Assembly (NCBI RefSeq): GCF_005771425.1
Contig: NZ_VBTZ01000006.1
Span: forward strand, 32,024-96,023
Reading direction: 5' to 3'
Origin: Methylocystis sp. B8
GTDB taxonomy: Bacteria; Pseudomonadota; Alphaproteobacteria; Rhizobiales; Beijerinckiaceae
Length of the DNA stretch: 64,000 nt
Program-made: the position numbers and the translations under genes
Notes under the pieces: model-generated
What the model was told of the DNA's origin: nothing
Database searches by the model: none
What the model saw: only the letters and a program-made list of their open reading frames with translations
Part shown: piece after piece, positions 54,669 to 64,000 of the stretch
How the letters are laid out: each line of letters begins with the position of its first letter
How positions within the stretch are numbered: position 1 is the first letter of the stretch

Positions 54669-57446
54669 ATGAGGCGTTCACGTCGCTTAGCGTACGCTCT
54701 GTCCGTAACAGCTCTCCTACCTCTCCTGATCAGTAATGCGGCGGCTCAAACGGTGGGCGGCGCCGGCGGCGGCTCCGGCGGAGGCGCCGGAGGAATCAGC
54801 GCAAGCTCTGGCGCCGGCGGCTCCGGGGCCTCGGGCTCCGTCTCCGGCGGAGGCGGCGGGGGCGGCGGCGCTGGCGAAACTGGGGGCGCGGGCGGCAATG
54901 GAGGGGGAGGGAGCGGCGGCGCAGGCGGCCCAGGCGGCGTGGGCGGTTCGTTTGGCAGCCCCGGCCAGTTTGGGTCGGGCGGCGGCGGGGGCGGCAGTCA
55001 TGGAGTGTTCATTGGAGCCGTCAATAACGGCGCTATAAGTGGCGGCGACGGTGGCGCCGGAGGCGGCGGCGGTATCGCCGGCGGAGGCGGCGGCGCAGGC
55101 GGATATGGTCTCTCGCGAGGCGCGTTCGACACCTTTCAGAACCTCCGCTCGGGAACTATTGCCGGAGGCCAGGGAGGCGACGGCGGCGCCGGGGCCGGCG
55201 TTGGCGGAAACGGAGGGCAAGGCGGCATTGGGTTCAACGGCTTCGATACAGGCACGTTGATAGCAAACTTGGGATTTGTTCAGGGCGGCGCTGGCGGCAA
55301 TGGCGGAGCGGGGAATACAGGGGGAAGCGGGGGCGCCGGCGGCGCCGGCATCGTCGCTTTCGGCATCTCGGGAATCATAAACGAGGGGTTTATCTCAGGC
55401 GGCGCAGGCGGCGTTGGCGGTGATGGCTCCGTTGCAGGAAACGGAGGTCAAGGCGGCGCAGGCATCTTTGTTGTGAACCCCGCCGGCACGTCCATCGCGA
55501 ATTACGGCCTCATCCTCGGCGGCGACGGCGGACCGGCAGGAGCAGGGGCAGGAGGAAGCGCAGGCGCGGGCGGCGCTGGCATCGTCGGCGCCAACCTGAT
55601 CATTTTCAATGCCGGCGGCATAGCGGGAGGTTGTTCCTGTGGAGGAGCAGAAGGCGACGCAATAACTTTCACCGGCGGGACGAACTTCCTCTTCTTTCTC
55701 CCCGGATCAGATATCGCTGGCAATGTCGTAATTAATGGAGGAAGGCTCGACGGTGAGGTGATCGGAGGCCCTGTTTCTCCTTGGACGAATTACATTGTGA
55801 ATTCAGGCGCGACGCTCGGCGGTTCGGATATACCCGGCAATGTGATCGTTAATCCGGGCGGCGCTTTATCTCCCGGTTCGATCGCCAATATCGGCGCGTT
55901 GAGCATCATCGGCGATCTCACATTTCTCCCCGGTTCGATCTTCGCCCTCCGTGTGCTGCCGGGGTCAAACGACTCCGCGATTGTCAGCGGCGCCGCCACC
56001 CTCGCGGGATCGGTGCAGGTTTCCGCCGGATCTGGCAATTATTTGCCGAGCCAGCGATACACAATCCTGAATGCGCTCGGCGGCGTTTCAGGAACTTTCA
56101 GCGGCGTCTCAACGAATCTTTTCTTCCTGACGCCTTCGCTCTCATACGATTCGAACAATGTTTACCTGACGCTCGAACAAGCGATTCCATTCAGCGCCGT
56201 CGCGCGCAACGGAAATCAGAGAAACGTCGGCAATGCGATGACGCTCGCGAGCAAAGGACCGATCGGCCCCTTGGGCGCCAATGTCATCAACACATTGCTC
56301 GTGCAAAGCGCGCAATAGGCGCCGGGCGTACTCGACAACATCAGCGGCGCCGGGCTTTCCGGCGTGCAGACGGTTGCGATGGAAGCCGGCCAGATGGCGA
56401 GTTCGACGATCGCCGATCAGATCGCCTTCTGGCAATCTGGCGAAAGCCGCGACACGAGCGGCGCCGCTTCCTCGAGTCAGGGCCCGAACAGCTTCATCGC
56501 CTATGCGCCGGTTGAACGAAACATTCGCGCGAAAGGCCCGATCAAGATCAACGGACCGGCGACGAGCTTTTCCGAAATTCCGCAGCCTCGACTGTTTCGC
56601 GCCTGGTCTTCTTTCTTCGGCGGCGGCGCGAATTTCCTTGCCGATGGCGGGCGCGGAACGCCCGCGGCGAACGCCGGCTATTATGGCGGACTTCTCGGCG
56701 TTGATTACCAGATCGCGCCAGGCGTGCTGATCGGCGCGGCGCTCGGCGGCAGTACAGCGAGCTTTAGTGTCGGCCAGTTTTCGACATCCGGCAAGATGAC
56801 AGGCTTTCACGCCGGACTTTACGGCTCCTACGCCAAGGGCGCGAGCTATGTCGCGCTGAGCGAAACGTTCAGCGCCTATTCGAATCAAACCAATCGCAGG
56901 GCGGGGGGCTATGGCTTTCTCGCCTATGAGCAGCTCGACGCTTCTTTCGGTTCAACGGAATTTCGCACGCGCGTCGAAGGCGGGCATAGCCTGTCGTTTG
57001 CCGGCGTGACCGCCACGCCTTTCATCGCCGGTGAGGCTGCGGCTTACCAGTCGAGCGCATTCTCGGAGCGCAGCAGCCTGCTGTATTTTTCCTCTCTGGC
57101 GCTGAAGAACAACGGCCAGTCGATTCTCTCTCTGCCGGCTTTCGTGGGCTTGCGTGTTTCGAATGGCTACACGCTGGCAAACGGTTGGCGGATCGTCCCT
57201 ACAGGCAGCGTCGCCTATGTCCATGAGTTCTTCCCGCAGCGTCAGTTCACGAATGCGCTGATCTCGCTGCCAGGACAGGATTTCACCGTAGCGGGTCCGC
57301 GCGCGACCTATAATCTCGTGCAAACGAAGGTCGGCATAGAGATCAATCTCACCAATCAACTCGCGCTAGTCTCGAACTTCCAGGGTGAGTTTTCCTCGGT
57401 CTCGCAGAGCTACGGCGGGAAGGCGGGCGTGCGATATTATTGGTGA
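54669..57446 (+). pseudogene. Glycine-rich autotransporter split by one in-frame TAG
   Basis: The frame runs 926 codons with a single stop, TAG at 56316-56318. Before it: a signal peptide (residues 1-26, ending AAAQ), a glycine-rich passenger of about 330 residues with GGAGGxGG runs, and a beta-helix-like part with the junction ANIGALSIIGDLTFLPGS. After it: a linker and a type V beta-barrel domain (about 670-925) ending in YYW. The sequence directly after the stop continues the domain without disturbance, so CAG to TAG is the simplest change. As written only the 549-residue passenger is made, without its translocator. Possible alternatives are amber suppression or a sequencing error. A restart at ATG 56379 would lack a signal peptide. 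Confidence 0.85.
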
Positions 57447-57676
57447 GGGCGCGATCTTCCGAAAGCTGGACCGCGAGATAACTGAGACTGCCACGCTTAC
57501 TCATCGAGGGCGTAGCCGAAGGGCGGTCGCCGGCGGGAATATTACGGGTCCACGCGATTCAGTCCGACAACGCAGTCGATATTGAGCCTGCATATTGCCG
57601 CGATTGCCGGGGCGCATAGATATTTGGTTTGCGGACGCCCGCAGTGGGCTCTCGACAAAACCAGAGCCGTCCCTCG

Positions 57677-58873
57677 ATGATTCCCGTACGCGTCCTTCGG
57701 GTTGCCGTCGCCAGCCTTTTTTTGTCGCTCTCTTGCGGCGTCTTTCCCGCAATCGGCCAAGAAAGGATCGTCAACGTTTACGGCTGGACCGACTACGTCG
57801 ATCCGGGCGTGCTCGCAGATTTCACCAGGACGACCGGCATCAAGGTGACATACGAAAGCTATAATTCGGATGAGAGCGCAGAGAAGACGATTCAGCCCGG
57901 CAATGCTGCTTTCGACGTTGTGATCGTCTCCAGCCGTGTGTTGGCAAAGCAGATTACCAGGGGCTTCTATCAGAAGCTCGACAAGAGCAAGCTTCCAAAC
58001 GCCGTCAATCTTTGGCCCGAGGTCATGGAGCGCCTTGCCGTCTATGACCCCGGGAACGAACACGCGGTCAATTACGCGTGGTTTGCGATGGGCATCGCCT
58101 ATGACGTAGTGAAAGCTAGGGAACTCTTGGGCAACGCGCAGAGGGTGTCGAATTCCTCGTTCAACTCATGGGGGCTGCTGTTCACACAGAAAAATTTGAA
58201 AAAATTTTCGACCTGCGGGGTGGGAATACCGGACAGTCAGGAAAATTTGCTTTCAGCGGCGCTACAATATCTGTGGTCGGACTGGAAACTTTCGCCTGGG
58301 TTGGACCGCCGCACCGACGTCGTACGCGCCGCCGATCTGTTGAGCGCCCTCCGGCGAGATGGGAAACGCCTCGACTCTAGCGAATATGTCAACGCGCTGG
58401 TCGACGGCGATGTCTGCGTCGCCGTCGGCTATTCCTTGGATAGCTTGCGCGCCCGCTATATAGCCGGCATGGTGAAAAAATTCGTCGAGATCGACTTTTT
58501 CATCCCTCGCGAGGGCGCGCCTATTCTACTCGACAGTCTCCTTATTCCGACGAACGCCCCGCATGTCGAAGAAGCGTATGCATTCATTGACTTCCTTCTG
58601 CAGCCGGATATAGCCGCCCGCAACACGAATTTCACTGGCGTAGCCAACGGCGTCCTCGCCTCAAAAACCCTGATCGACGGGACCATCTCGGGAAACAAGT
58701 CGATTTACCCGGACGCCGCCATGATGCGGCGACTGGTTGCTCCTAAATTCGATGGCGGCGCCCGCGCGACCGGGGAGACGATCAGCCGGGGAGAAACGCC
58801 GACAAGAGGGGGAGGCACGATGTGGGGGTCGGGCCGGCGATTCTCCAAACGGGCCAAGGCGCCTATCTTCTGA
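57677..58873 (+). CDS. Orphan polyamine-type ABC substrate-binding protein
   Basis: A 398-residue exported protein of the PotD/PotF family. A signal peptide (1-28, ending AIGQ) is followed by VNVYGWTDYVDPGVLADF, YNSDESAEKTIQ, AFDVVIVSSRVL and NYAWFAMGIAYD, all typical of polyamine binding proteins. The C-terminal 35 residues are Gly/Arg/Thr-rich and unlike the family. No ABC permease or ATPase gene is adjacent. It could serve a distant transporter or act as a sensor. Confidence 0.85.
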   Translation: MIPVRVLRVAVASLFLSLSCGVFPAIGQERIVNVYGWTDYVDPGVLADFTRTTGIKVTYESYNSDESAEKTIQPGNAAFDVVIVSSRVLAKQITRGFYQKLDKSKLPNAVNLWPEVMERLAVYDPGNEHAVNYAWFAMGIAYDVVKARELLGNAQRVSNSSFNSWGLLFTQKNLKKFSTCGVGIPDSQENLLSAALQYLWSDWKLSPGLDRRTDVVRAADLLSALRRDGKRLDSSEYVNALVDGDVCVAVGYSLDSLRARYIAGMVKKFVEIDFFIPREGAPILLDSLLIPTNAPHVEEAYAFIDFLLQPDIAARNTNFTGVANGVLASKTLIDGTISGNKSIYPDAAMMRRLVAPKFDGGARATGETISRGETPTRGGGTMWGSGRRFSKRAKAPIF

Positions 58874-58894
58874 AGACCAGCCGGCGTCCTTTGC

Positions 58895-59740
58895 CTACCG
58901 GCCTCCGCTGACAGGTTTTTCAGCGCCCTCGACGGTTGTTGGCGCCGATGTCGAGAGACACATCGTCGGACGAAGCTTTTCGATCGTTACGATGGCCTTC
59001 TGCGAGGCTTGCATTTTCTCGTTGAGATCGAAAATCTGTTGTCTTGTGGCGGCGACATCCTTCAAGTCAGCCTCAAGCGTGTCGTTCATCGACTTCAATA
59101 TTTCCGCCGAGTGGGGCATATCGCTCAGATTCACCTGTTTCAGGTTTTGCTCGACTTTCAGGGCGCAGCTGATGCGCTGGTCGTATTCGGTCCTCAAGTC
59201 CTTAAATCTGGCGGCGAAAGTGCCCGCCTTTGTCAAATCCGCCGAAAGAGCGTCGGGCCTGATGCGACAGATCGCATCGACGCTGCCGACTGCGGGATAT
59301 TTCGCCTCGATGATGTGTCCGAACTCGCTGTTGAGCTTTTTGGCTTCATCCAAAAGCATATTAAGGCTACAAACGAATTGGTCGCGCCCGCGATAGCAGC
59401 TGTCCAATTTGATCGCGCCCTTGGCGCTGGGCAACATTAGGCTTTCCGTTTTGTCCGAGCCTTTTTCGCAGGAAGCCAGCGCCGCCGCCAGCGCCCCGCT
59501 GCTGCTCGTGGACGCGGCATTTTCGGATTCTTCCTTGGGGTTCTCCTCGGAGGATGGGCGGCGCCAACCCTGATAGCGAAAAGTGTCGCGGCGAGCGACT
59601 TGTTGCGGTTGATGCTCCGCTTCCAAAGCCCAACTGGCGCTTGGCCCGCGTTCGGCGGACGGGGCGCTGATCAGGACGAGGAGAGCGGTTCCCGCCACGA
59701 GCTGCGCCGCCTCTAAAGTTTTTCTGTTCAGAATGGCCAT
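58895..59740 (-). CDS. Exported coiled-coil protein of unknown function
   Basis: A 281-residue protein from ATG 59740 (GAGGGCC upstream). A hydrophobic segment (about 12-28) looks like a signal peptide or anchor. A low-complexity Glu/Ser region (about 55-85) precedes a helical part with heptad-like stretches (about 150-265) and five cysteines. I recognise no family. It converges with the binding-protein gene. Confidence 0.6.
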   Translation of the reverse strand: MAILNRKTLEAAQLVAGTALLVLISAPSAERGPSASWALEAEHQPQQVARRDTFRYQGWRRPSSEENPKEESENAASTSSSGALAAALASCEKGSDKTESLMLPSAKGAIKLDSCYRGRDQFVCSLNMLLDEAKKLNSEFGHIIEAKYPAVGSVDAICRIRPDALSADLTKAGTFAARFKDLRTEYDQRISCALKVEQNLKQVNLSDMPHSAEILKSMNDTLEADLKDVAATRQQIFDLNEKMQASQKAIVTIEKLRPTMCLSTSAPTTVEGAEKPVSGGR

Positions 59741-60354
59741 CGGGCCCTCGCGGATAATCTTCAACAGCGTCCGGTTTGCGTCCTCATGCCCAGCCGCGGA
59801 AAAGCCCCCACTGCACACATCGTATTGTTTTCGCAAATGGCAACACGTCGCGCCTGGCCGAACCAAATAATGGCGCCGGCAAAGCGCTGGTCCCGACGCC
59901 GTAGAGAGCCTCAATCAGTCACGCGGAAAGTCAAACTTCCCTGACGCCGCATTCCGGGGAGATGAAACGCCGGCGTCTTCCGAAGATCGTGGAAAGGGAA
60001 GCCGCGGGCGCAGAAGCCGCAATGAGCCGAGAACCTCGCGGTCACGTCCAATGCATGTAATTGATTTGGCTGGCTCGCCGGGGTCGACGAAACTGAGAAC
60101 TATGAATTCGCCATCACCCTCCGCCGGGATGCGTCACAGTCGCCGAAGATGCGCAAGCGCGACCAGGATCGCGCGGAAGCGCTACGCTTGGCCGGCGGTC
60201 CGCCCCCATCGCTCCGGGATCGCGCCGGGAACCGGAATTAGCGTGTAGGGGTGGCGAACCCTCACCTCGCCGAGATCGCCGGCGAGCGGATCCGGGAAGC
60301 GTAAGCACGGCGGCGCGTGAGAGACGTGAGAATCTCCCGCTTTCTCACGCGAGC
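59741..60354. other. Intergenic region with one strong inverted repeat
   Basis: About 610 bp without a convincing gene. CGCGTGAGA at 60314-60322 and TCTCACGCG at 60343-60351 form a perfect nine-base inverted repeat with a 20-base loop, three bases beyond the end of the minus-strand gene to its right. It may be a terminator without T-run. Confidence 0.45.
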
Positions 60355-60690
60355 TCACGCTTTCGCGGAACGTGACGGCACAAGCGGACAGGGGATCGAA
60401 ATGGCTCGCCCGATGCGCTCGCCCTCGCGATGAATTTTTCCGCTGGCGGGGACAGGCGTCTCAGCGGAAGGAAGCTTGTTTCCGTCCTCACTCGACCAGG
60501 CCTCGATCAGGTCCGCTCCGTCGTAAAGTTCGACCCGGTGATTGTCGGTGGAATTTTTATAGCGCGCCACAACGCCGCCGAAATTGCTGCGCGCCCGGCT
60601 GGCGTCGCGATCTCGCAGCGTTCCGAGTTGCTTCGCGCCCTTCCAGATGATGATGTTGAAACGTGGTTCACTCGATCGATTGGCGTTCAT
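60355..60690 (-). CDS. Small hypothetical protein
   Basis: A 111-residue cytoplasmic protein without a recognised domain. It starts MNANRSSEPRFNIIIWKGAK and has a mixed-charge, protein-like composition in the first 70 residues; the C-terminus is Pro/Ser-rich. No membrane segment or signal peptide is seen. It is probably real but the evidence is composition and an inverted repeat after its stop. Confidence 0.45.
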   Translation of the reverse strand: MNANRSSEPRFNIIIWKGAKQLGTLRDRDASRARSNFGGVVARYKNSTDNHRVELYDGADLIEAWSSEDGNKLPSAETPVPASGKIHREGERIGRAISIPCPLVPSRSAKA

Positions 60691-60854
60691 TTTTGCAGCC
60701 CCGATTTCGAATCACCTGTGTTCAGGCTTGCATTTCGCGCAGCTTAAATTCACTCGGTCGTATTCAAAAACCGCCCTAGAAGGTGGAGGCCACATGTTCG
60801 AATCGTGTCGGGTGCGGAGGCGTGCGGTCCTTGCGCCCGCGCGCTCGGCGAGTT

Positions 60855-61505
60855 TCAAACGAAAGAAGCGTTTGAGGCGCCGTAAGCCTTCAGGAAAACC
60901 GTGATCCCGGCCTGCATGATCTTTTCATATTCCGCTTCGCTGCGCAGTTCGAGGCCCAGCGCCACGCGCAGCGGAAGATCCGCGACGGCGAGATTGAGCA
61001 ATTGTTCGGCGGCCATATGCGCGTCGTCGAATAGGAGCAGGCCTCTATTCTTCGCCTCGTCGAGATAGCCGGCGACGAAGTCGAGCACCGTCTTCTTGCC
61101 GGTGGTGAAATAGAGGCGGCACAGTTCGGGAAAGCGCCAGCGTTCGCTGGAGACGGTCTGGAAAAAGGCTGCGGACTCCTTCGTTAGAAAGCGCGAGATG
61201 AAGTGCCGGCATAGCGTTTCGAGCGCGGGCGTCAGCCCGCCGTCGAGATCGGGAGCGGGGATGTCGCGGCATTTCTCGTCGCACTCTTTTTGAACGAGAT
61301 GACTGAACAGCGCCTCCTTACTCGGGAAATAGGCGTAGAGCGTCGCCTTCGAAACGCTGGCCGCGCGGGCGATGGCGTCCATGCTCGTTTCCGAAAATCC
61401 ATGCTTCAGGAACTCTAGGCGCGCCGCGGAGAGGACTTGCGCCTCCTTGCGGCCGTGGACAGGCTCTTCCGCCACTCCTGAAGCTGGCTGTGCGCTCGTC
61501 GTCAT
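60855..61505 (-). CDS. TetR-family repressor of the RND efflux operon
   Basis: A 216-residue regulator. The N-terminal helix-turn-helix (about 20-65) has AARLEFLKHGFSETSMDAIA and ASVSKATLYAYFPSKEALF. The C-terminal ligand-binding half resembles AcrR/CmeR-like proteins. It is divergent from the efflux operon, whose promoter carries two copies of AACTGAAC palindromes, the likely binding sites. The ligand is unknown. Confidence 0.9.
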   Translation of the reverse strand: MTTSAQPASGVAEEPVHGRKEAQVLSAARLEFLKHGFSETSMDAIARAASVSKATLYAYFPSKEALFSHLVQKECDEKCRDIPAPDLDGGLTPALETLCRHFISRFLTKESAAFFQTVSSERWRFPELCRLYFTTGKKTVLDFVAGYLDEAKNRGLLLFDDAHMAAEQLLNLAVADLPLRVALGLELRSEAEYEKIMQAGITVFLKAYGASNASFV

Positions 61506-61683
61506 GTGGTCTCGATCTTCCCGTCTTTGCTCTTTGCCGCCGCTCCGTTTACCGCTGGTTCCCGCTCACACACGGAAATATTCCAAAAAGGACGATACCG
61601 GCTCTCGCCGAAAAGACCACGCCTAAATCAGGTTATTTTCTCCTGAATTCAGGTCTATGGGCGGTTCGGCTTTCCTGTCGGCC

Positions 61684-61705
61684 AACTGAACTATACGGTT
61701 CAGTT
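61684..61705. promoter_or_regulatory. Upstream TetR operator palindrome
   Basis: AACTGAAC and GTTCAGTT arms (8 bp, perfect) are separated by six bases. The site lies five bases before the -35 of the efflux promoter and in the divergent control region of the tetR gene. Confidence 0.75.
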
Positions 61706-61710
61706 TAGCA

Positions 61711-61739
61711 TTGACTTGGGCTTCGCGCATCAACATAAT
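61711..61739 (+). promoter_or_regulatory. Sigma-70-type promoter of the efflux operon
   Basis: TTGACT (61711-61716) and CATAAT (61734-61739) are separated by exactly 17 bases. The start of transcription would fall at about 61746-61750, at the edge of the second operator. Confidence 0.7.
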
Positions 61740-61749
61740 GACTGAATAG

Positions 61750-61766
61750 AACTGAACCGTTCAGTT
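61750..61766. promoter_or_regulatory. Downstream TetR operator palindrome
   Basis: AACTGAAC and GTTCAGTT arms with a single central base. It covers the predicted transcription start of the efflux operon, so a bound repressor would block initiation. Confidence 0.78.
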
Positions 61767-61784
61767 TTTCAGACAGGGTTGTTA

Positions 61785-63479
61785 ATGCCGTCGTTTCCGC
61801 CGCAGGGTCCTCCTGTCGCCCACATCAACGCGCAAAGCGAAACCTGTCAGCCGCTCGCGCGCGGAGGGCGTTTCCTGCGTCTTCGCGTTGCGAGGGCGGC
61901 CGCGATAGTGAGCGCCCTATCGTTCTCGGGTTGTGCGGTTGGTCCCGATTTTCTCGGGCCTCCGACGCCGGAGGGCGCTGGCTACACGTCGGGCAAATTC
62001 TCGCCGGTCACTCAATCCGCCGCAGCCGCGGGCGGCGCGTCGCAGCGGCTCGTCTCGGGGCGAGACGTGCCGGGCGAATGGTGGCGGTTGTTCCGCTCAA
62101 AGCAAATTTCGGCGCTTGTCGCGGAGGCGGTTGCGAATCATCCAACGATCGAGGCCGCAGAAGCCGCCCTTCGCCAAGCGCGCGAGACCTCGGAAGCCGA
62201 TGTCGCCTCTTTCTTTCCGTCGGCCACTCTGACCCAGAGTGTCGCGCGCACGCAAATGACGACCGCGCAGTTTGGGGGCTTCGGGCAAAGCTCCTCGTCG
62301 AGCGGATCGCAAACCGCCTCGTCGAGCGGACCGACCGCGCTCATCTATACGCTCCACAATTCGAACGCCGCGGTGTCGTTCACGCCCGACGTCTTCGGCA
62401 AAACGGCGCGCACAGTCGAAAGCGATTTCGCGGCCGCCGAATATCAGCGCTACCAGCTCGAGGCGACTTACCTGGCTCTGACAGCCAATGTCGTGACCGC
62501 TGCGATCACCGATTCCTCTTACGCATCGCAGATCAAGGTGACGCGCGATCTCATCGCGGCCTATCAGAAGCAGCTCGACATATTGCAGAAGCGCTTCAAC
62601 CTCGGCGCCGTGAGCGCCGCGGACGTGGTTTCGGAGAAGGCGTTGGTCGCTCAGGCGCAAGCGACGCTCCCCCCGCTCGAAAAGGCTCGGGCGCAAACGC
62701 GTATTCAGCTCATGGCCTATCTCGGCCGCTTTCCCAATGACGATAAAGGCGAAGCGATCGACATAGAGCATTTGCATCTGCCGCGCGATCTGCCGGTCAG
62801 CCTGCCGTCTAATTTGGTGCGCCAGCGTCCCGACGTTCTTTCGGCGGAAGCGCAATTGCATCAGGCGAGCGCCAATGTCGGCGTCGCCACGGCCAACATG
62901 CTGCCGCAGCTCACGCTGACGGCCAATGGCGGCAGCCAGGCGCCCAATTTCTCTCAAATGTTCTGGCCTCAGACGTCGGTCTACAATCTCGCGGCGCAGC
63001 TCTCCGGTCAGGCGTTCGACGCCGGAAGATTGTTCCACCAGCGCGAGGCGAAACTCGCAGCGCTACAACAGGCCGAAGCGCAATATCGCGCCACGGCGAT
63101 CAATGCCTTTCAAAATGTCGCCAACGCCTTGCAGGCGATCAAGCATGACGCCGAAACGCTGCGCGCGCAGGTGGCGGCGGAAAAAGCCGCCGCCGAGAGC
63201 TTGGACATTTCGCAAGCCCAATACGCCGCCGGCTCGACGACATACACGACGGTGCTCAATGCCGAGCAGACCCTGCTCAGCGCCCGTCTCAATCGCGTCC
63301 AGGCGCAGGCGGCGCGCTTCGCCGACACGGCGGCGCTGATGCAGGCGCTCGGCGGCGGCTGGTGGAATCGCCTCGACGAGACGCCGGCGTCGTTGCCCAA
63401 ACCAACCGATCTTATTTCGACCATGCCGATCGCGGCGGCTATACGCGCCGAGGCTGAGGAACGCGCCAATGCCCGTTAA
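61785..63479 (+). CDS. RND efflux outer-membrane lipoprotein, NodT/OprM family
   Basis: A 564-residue TolC-like channel. The long N-terminal region ends in the lipobox SFSGC, so it is a lipoprotein. Two OEP repeats (about 100-310 and 320-535) have RQARETSEADVASFFPS, LRQRPDVLSAEAQLHQ-like and YAAGSTTYTTVLNAEQTL segments. ATG 61785 has AGGG upstream; a TTG at 61779 adds two residues. The stop overlaps the adaptor gene. It forms the exit duct of the pump. Confidence 0.92.
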   Translation: MPSFPPQGPPVAHINAQSETCQPLARGGRFLRLRVARAAAIVSALSFSGCAVGPDFLGPPTPEGAGYTSGKFSPVTQSAAAAGGASQRLVSGRDVPGEWWRLFRSKQISALVAEAVANHPTIEAAEAALRQARETSEADVASFFPSATLTQSVARTQMTTAQFGGFGQSSSSSGSQTASSSGPTALIYTLHNSNAAVSFTPDVFGKTARTVESDFAAAEYQRYQLEATYLALTANVVTAAITDSSYASQIKVTRDLIAAYQKQLDILQKRFNLGAVSAADVVSEKALVAQAQATLPPLEKARAQTRIQLMAYLGRFPNDDKGEAIDIEHLHLPRDLPVSLPSNLVRQRPDVLSAEAQLHQASANVGVATANMLPQLTLTANGGSQAPNFSQMFWPQTSVYNLAAQLSGQAFDAGRLFHQREAKLAALQQAEAQYRATAINAFQNVANALQAIKHDAETLRAQVAAEKAAAESLDISQAQYAAGSTTYTTVLNAEQTLLSARLNRVQAQAARFADTAALMQALGGGWWNRLDETPASLPKPTDLISTMPIAAAIRAEAEERANAR

Positions 63480-64000
63480 GACGTTTTTGCAAGACCGTCT
63501 CGGATCGATGTTCAAGCCCATGATGATCATGCTGGCGAGCGTCGCCGTCGTATTCGGGGGCCTTTACGGCTTCGTCAGTTTCCGCTCGGTGATGATCGGG
63601 CAGTTCCTCGCCTCCATGGCCAATCCGCCACAAACCGTTTCGGTGACCACGGCCGCCTATCAGGAATGGCGGCCGAAGCTTTCCGCCATCGGCACCTTCC
63701 GCGCCGTCAATGGCGCCGACCTCTCGGTCGAAACCTCCGGCATCGTGGAGAAAATCCACTTCCAATCGGGGCAGGACGTCGAGGCGGGGACGATTCTCGT
63801 CGAGCTGCGCAAGGATACCGACAACGCCAGGCTCGAATCCTTGAAAGCCACGGCGGAGCTCAACGCCATCAACCTGCGCCGCGATCAGGCGCAGCTCAAA
63901 ATCCACGCCGCGAGTCAGGCGACGGTGGACACCGACGTCGCCAATCTGAGAAGCGCCAACGCCCAGGTCGTGCAGCAGGAGGCGGTGATCGCGCAGAAGA
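63469..64000 (+). CDS. RND efflux periplasmic adaptor, 3' end outside the window
   Basis: From ATG 63469, which overlaps the preceding gene by 11 bases, the frame stays open to the right edge (177 codons seen). A membrane anchor at about 15-36 is followed by the lipoyl-like part (SVETSGIVEKIHFQSGQDVE, then AGTILVELRKDTDNARL) and the start of the alpha-helical hairpin. This is the membrane-fusion protein of an MdtA/AcrA-type pump. An RND transporter gene is expected next. Confidence 0.9.
   Translation, partial: MPVKTFLQDRLGSMFKPMMIMLASVAVVFGGLYGFVSFRSVMIGQFLASMANPPQTVSVTTAAYQEWRPKLSAIGTFRAVNGADLSVETSGIVEKIHFQSGQDVEAGTILVELRKDTDNARLESLKATAELNAINLRRDQAQLKIHAASQATVDTDVANLRSANAQVVQQEAVIAQK

Noticed and set aside
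54717-55220. Minus-strand and alternative plus frames over the glycine-rich passenger
   Set aside because: Ala/Ser-rich products of GGC/GCC repeats; the main frame has signal peptide, passenger and barrel order.

Overview
The window looks like a chromosomal segment of a GC-rich alphaproteobacterium, most likely from the Hyphomicrobiales. The signs are a C4-pathway 5-aminolevulinate synthase, a PmtA-like phospholipid methyltransferase overlapping mnmA, a 6S RNA of alphaproteobacterial type beside the 5-formyl-THF cyclo-ligase gene, and NodT-type efflux genes. Genus cannot be fixed from the sequence. A methylotroph such as Methylocystis or Methylosinus is a guess; no methane-oxidation gene is present.

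Region 1 (1-15450) is built around c-type cytochromes. It opens inside a very large multihaem cytochrome (36 CxxCH motifs in the visible part) made of a perfect 339-bp tandem repeat and eleven 141-bp repeats. Next comes a secreted AMIN-like/TPR/beta-barrel protein. After a dead IS5-type transposase there is a minus-strand series hemA - ccmH - ccmI - OmpR-type regulator, the last apparently starting at ATT. An internally deleted IS5 copy separates this from plus-strand ccmF-ccmG. Haem synthesis and cytochrome c maturation genes therefore sit beside a haem-hungry product, which suggests an extracellular electron-transfer locus (inference).

Region 2 (16.6-36.0 kb) is a complete catecholate siderophore locus: TonB-dependent receptor, two small membrane proteins, PepSY reductase-like protein, Fes esterase, MbtH, a dimodular C-A-T-C-A-T-TE synthetase, EntS exporter, and EntC, EntE, EntB, EntA. 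Module 2 has the exact serine code; module 1 does not. The expected product is DHB-X-Ser, probably trimerised to a lactone (inference). The block lies between two 68-bp near-identical direct repeats, and a truncated plasmid-type ParB fragment abuts the left one, which suggests acquisition as an island.

Region 3 (36.3-44.7 kb) holds glycan genes: GT4 and GT2 glycosyltransferases, an FkbM methyltransferase, a glycosyltransferase-methyltransferase fusion, a C-methyltransferase-like protein and a Tat-exported OpgD/OpgG-type glucan protein. Region 4 (45-54.3 kb) is housekeeping: amino-acid permease, photolyase, CobT, a LysM membrane protein, 5-formyl-THF cyclo-ligase with 6S RNA upstream, PmtA-like methyltransferase, MnmA and Prs. 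Region 5 (54.6-64 kb) has a glycine-rich autotransporter split by one in-frame TAG, an orphan polyamine-type binding protein, two hypothetical proteins, and a TetR regulator divergent from an RND efflux operon whose promoter is flanked by two matching palindromes; the adaptor gene runs off the right edge.
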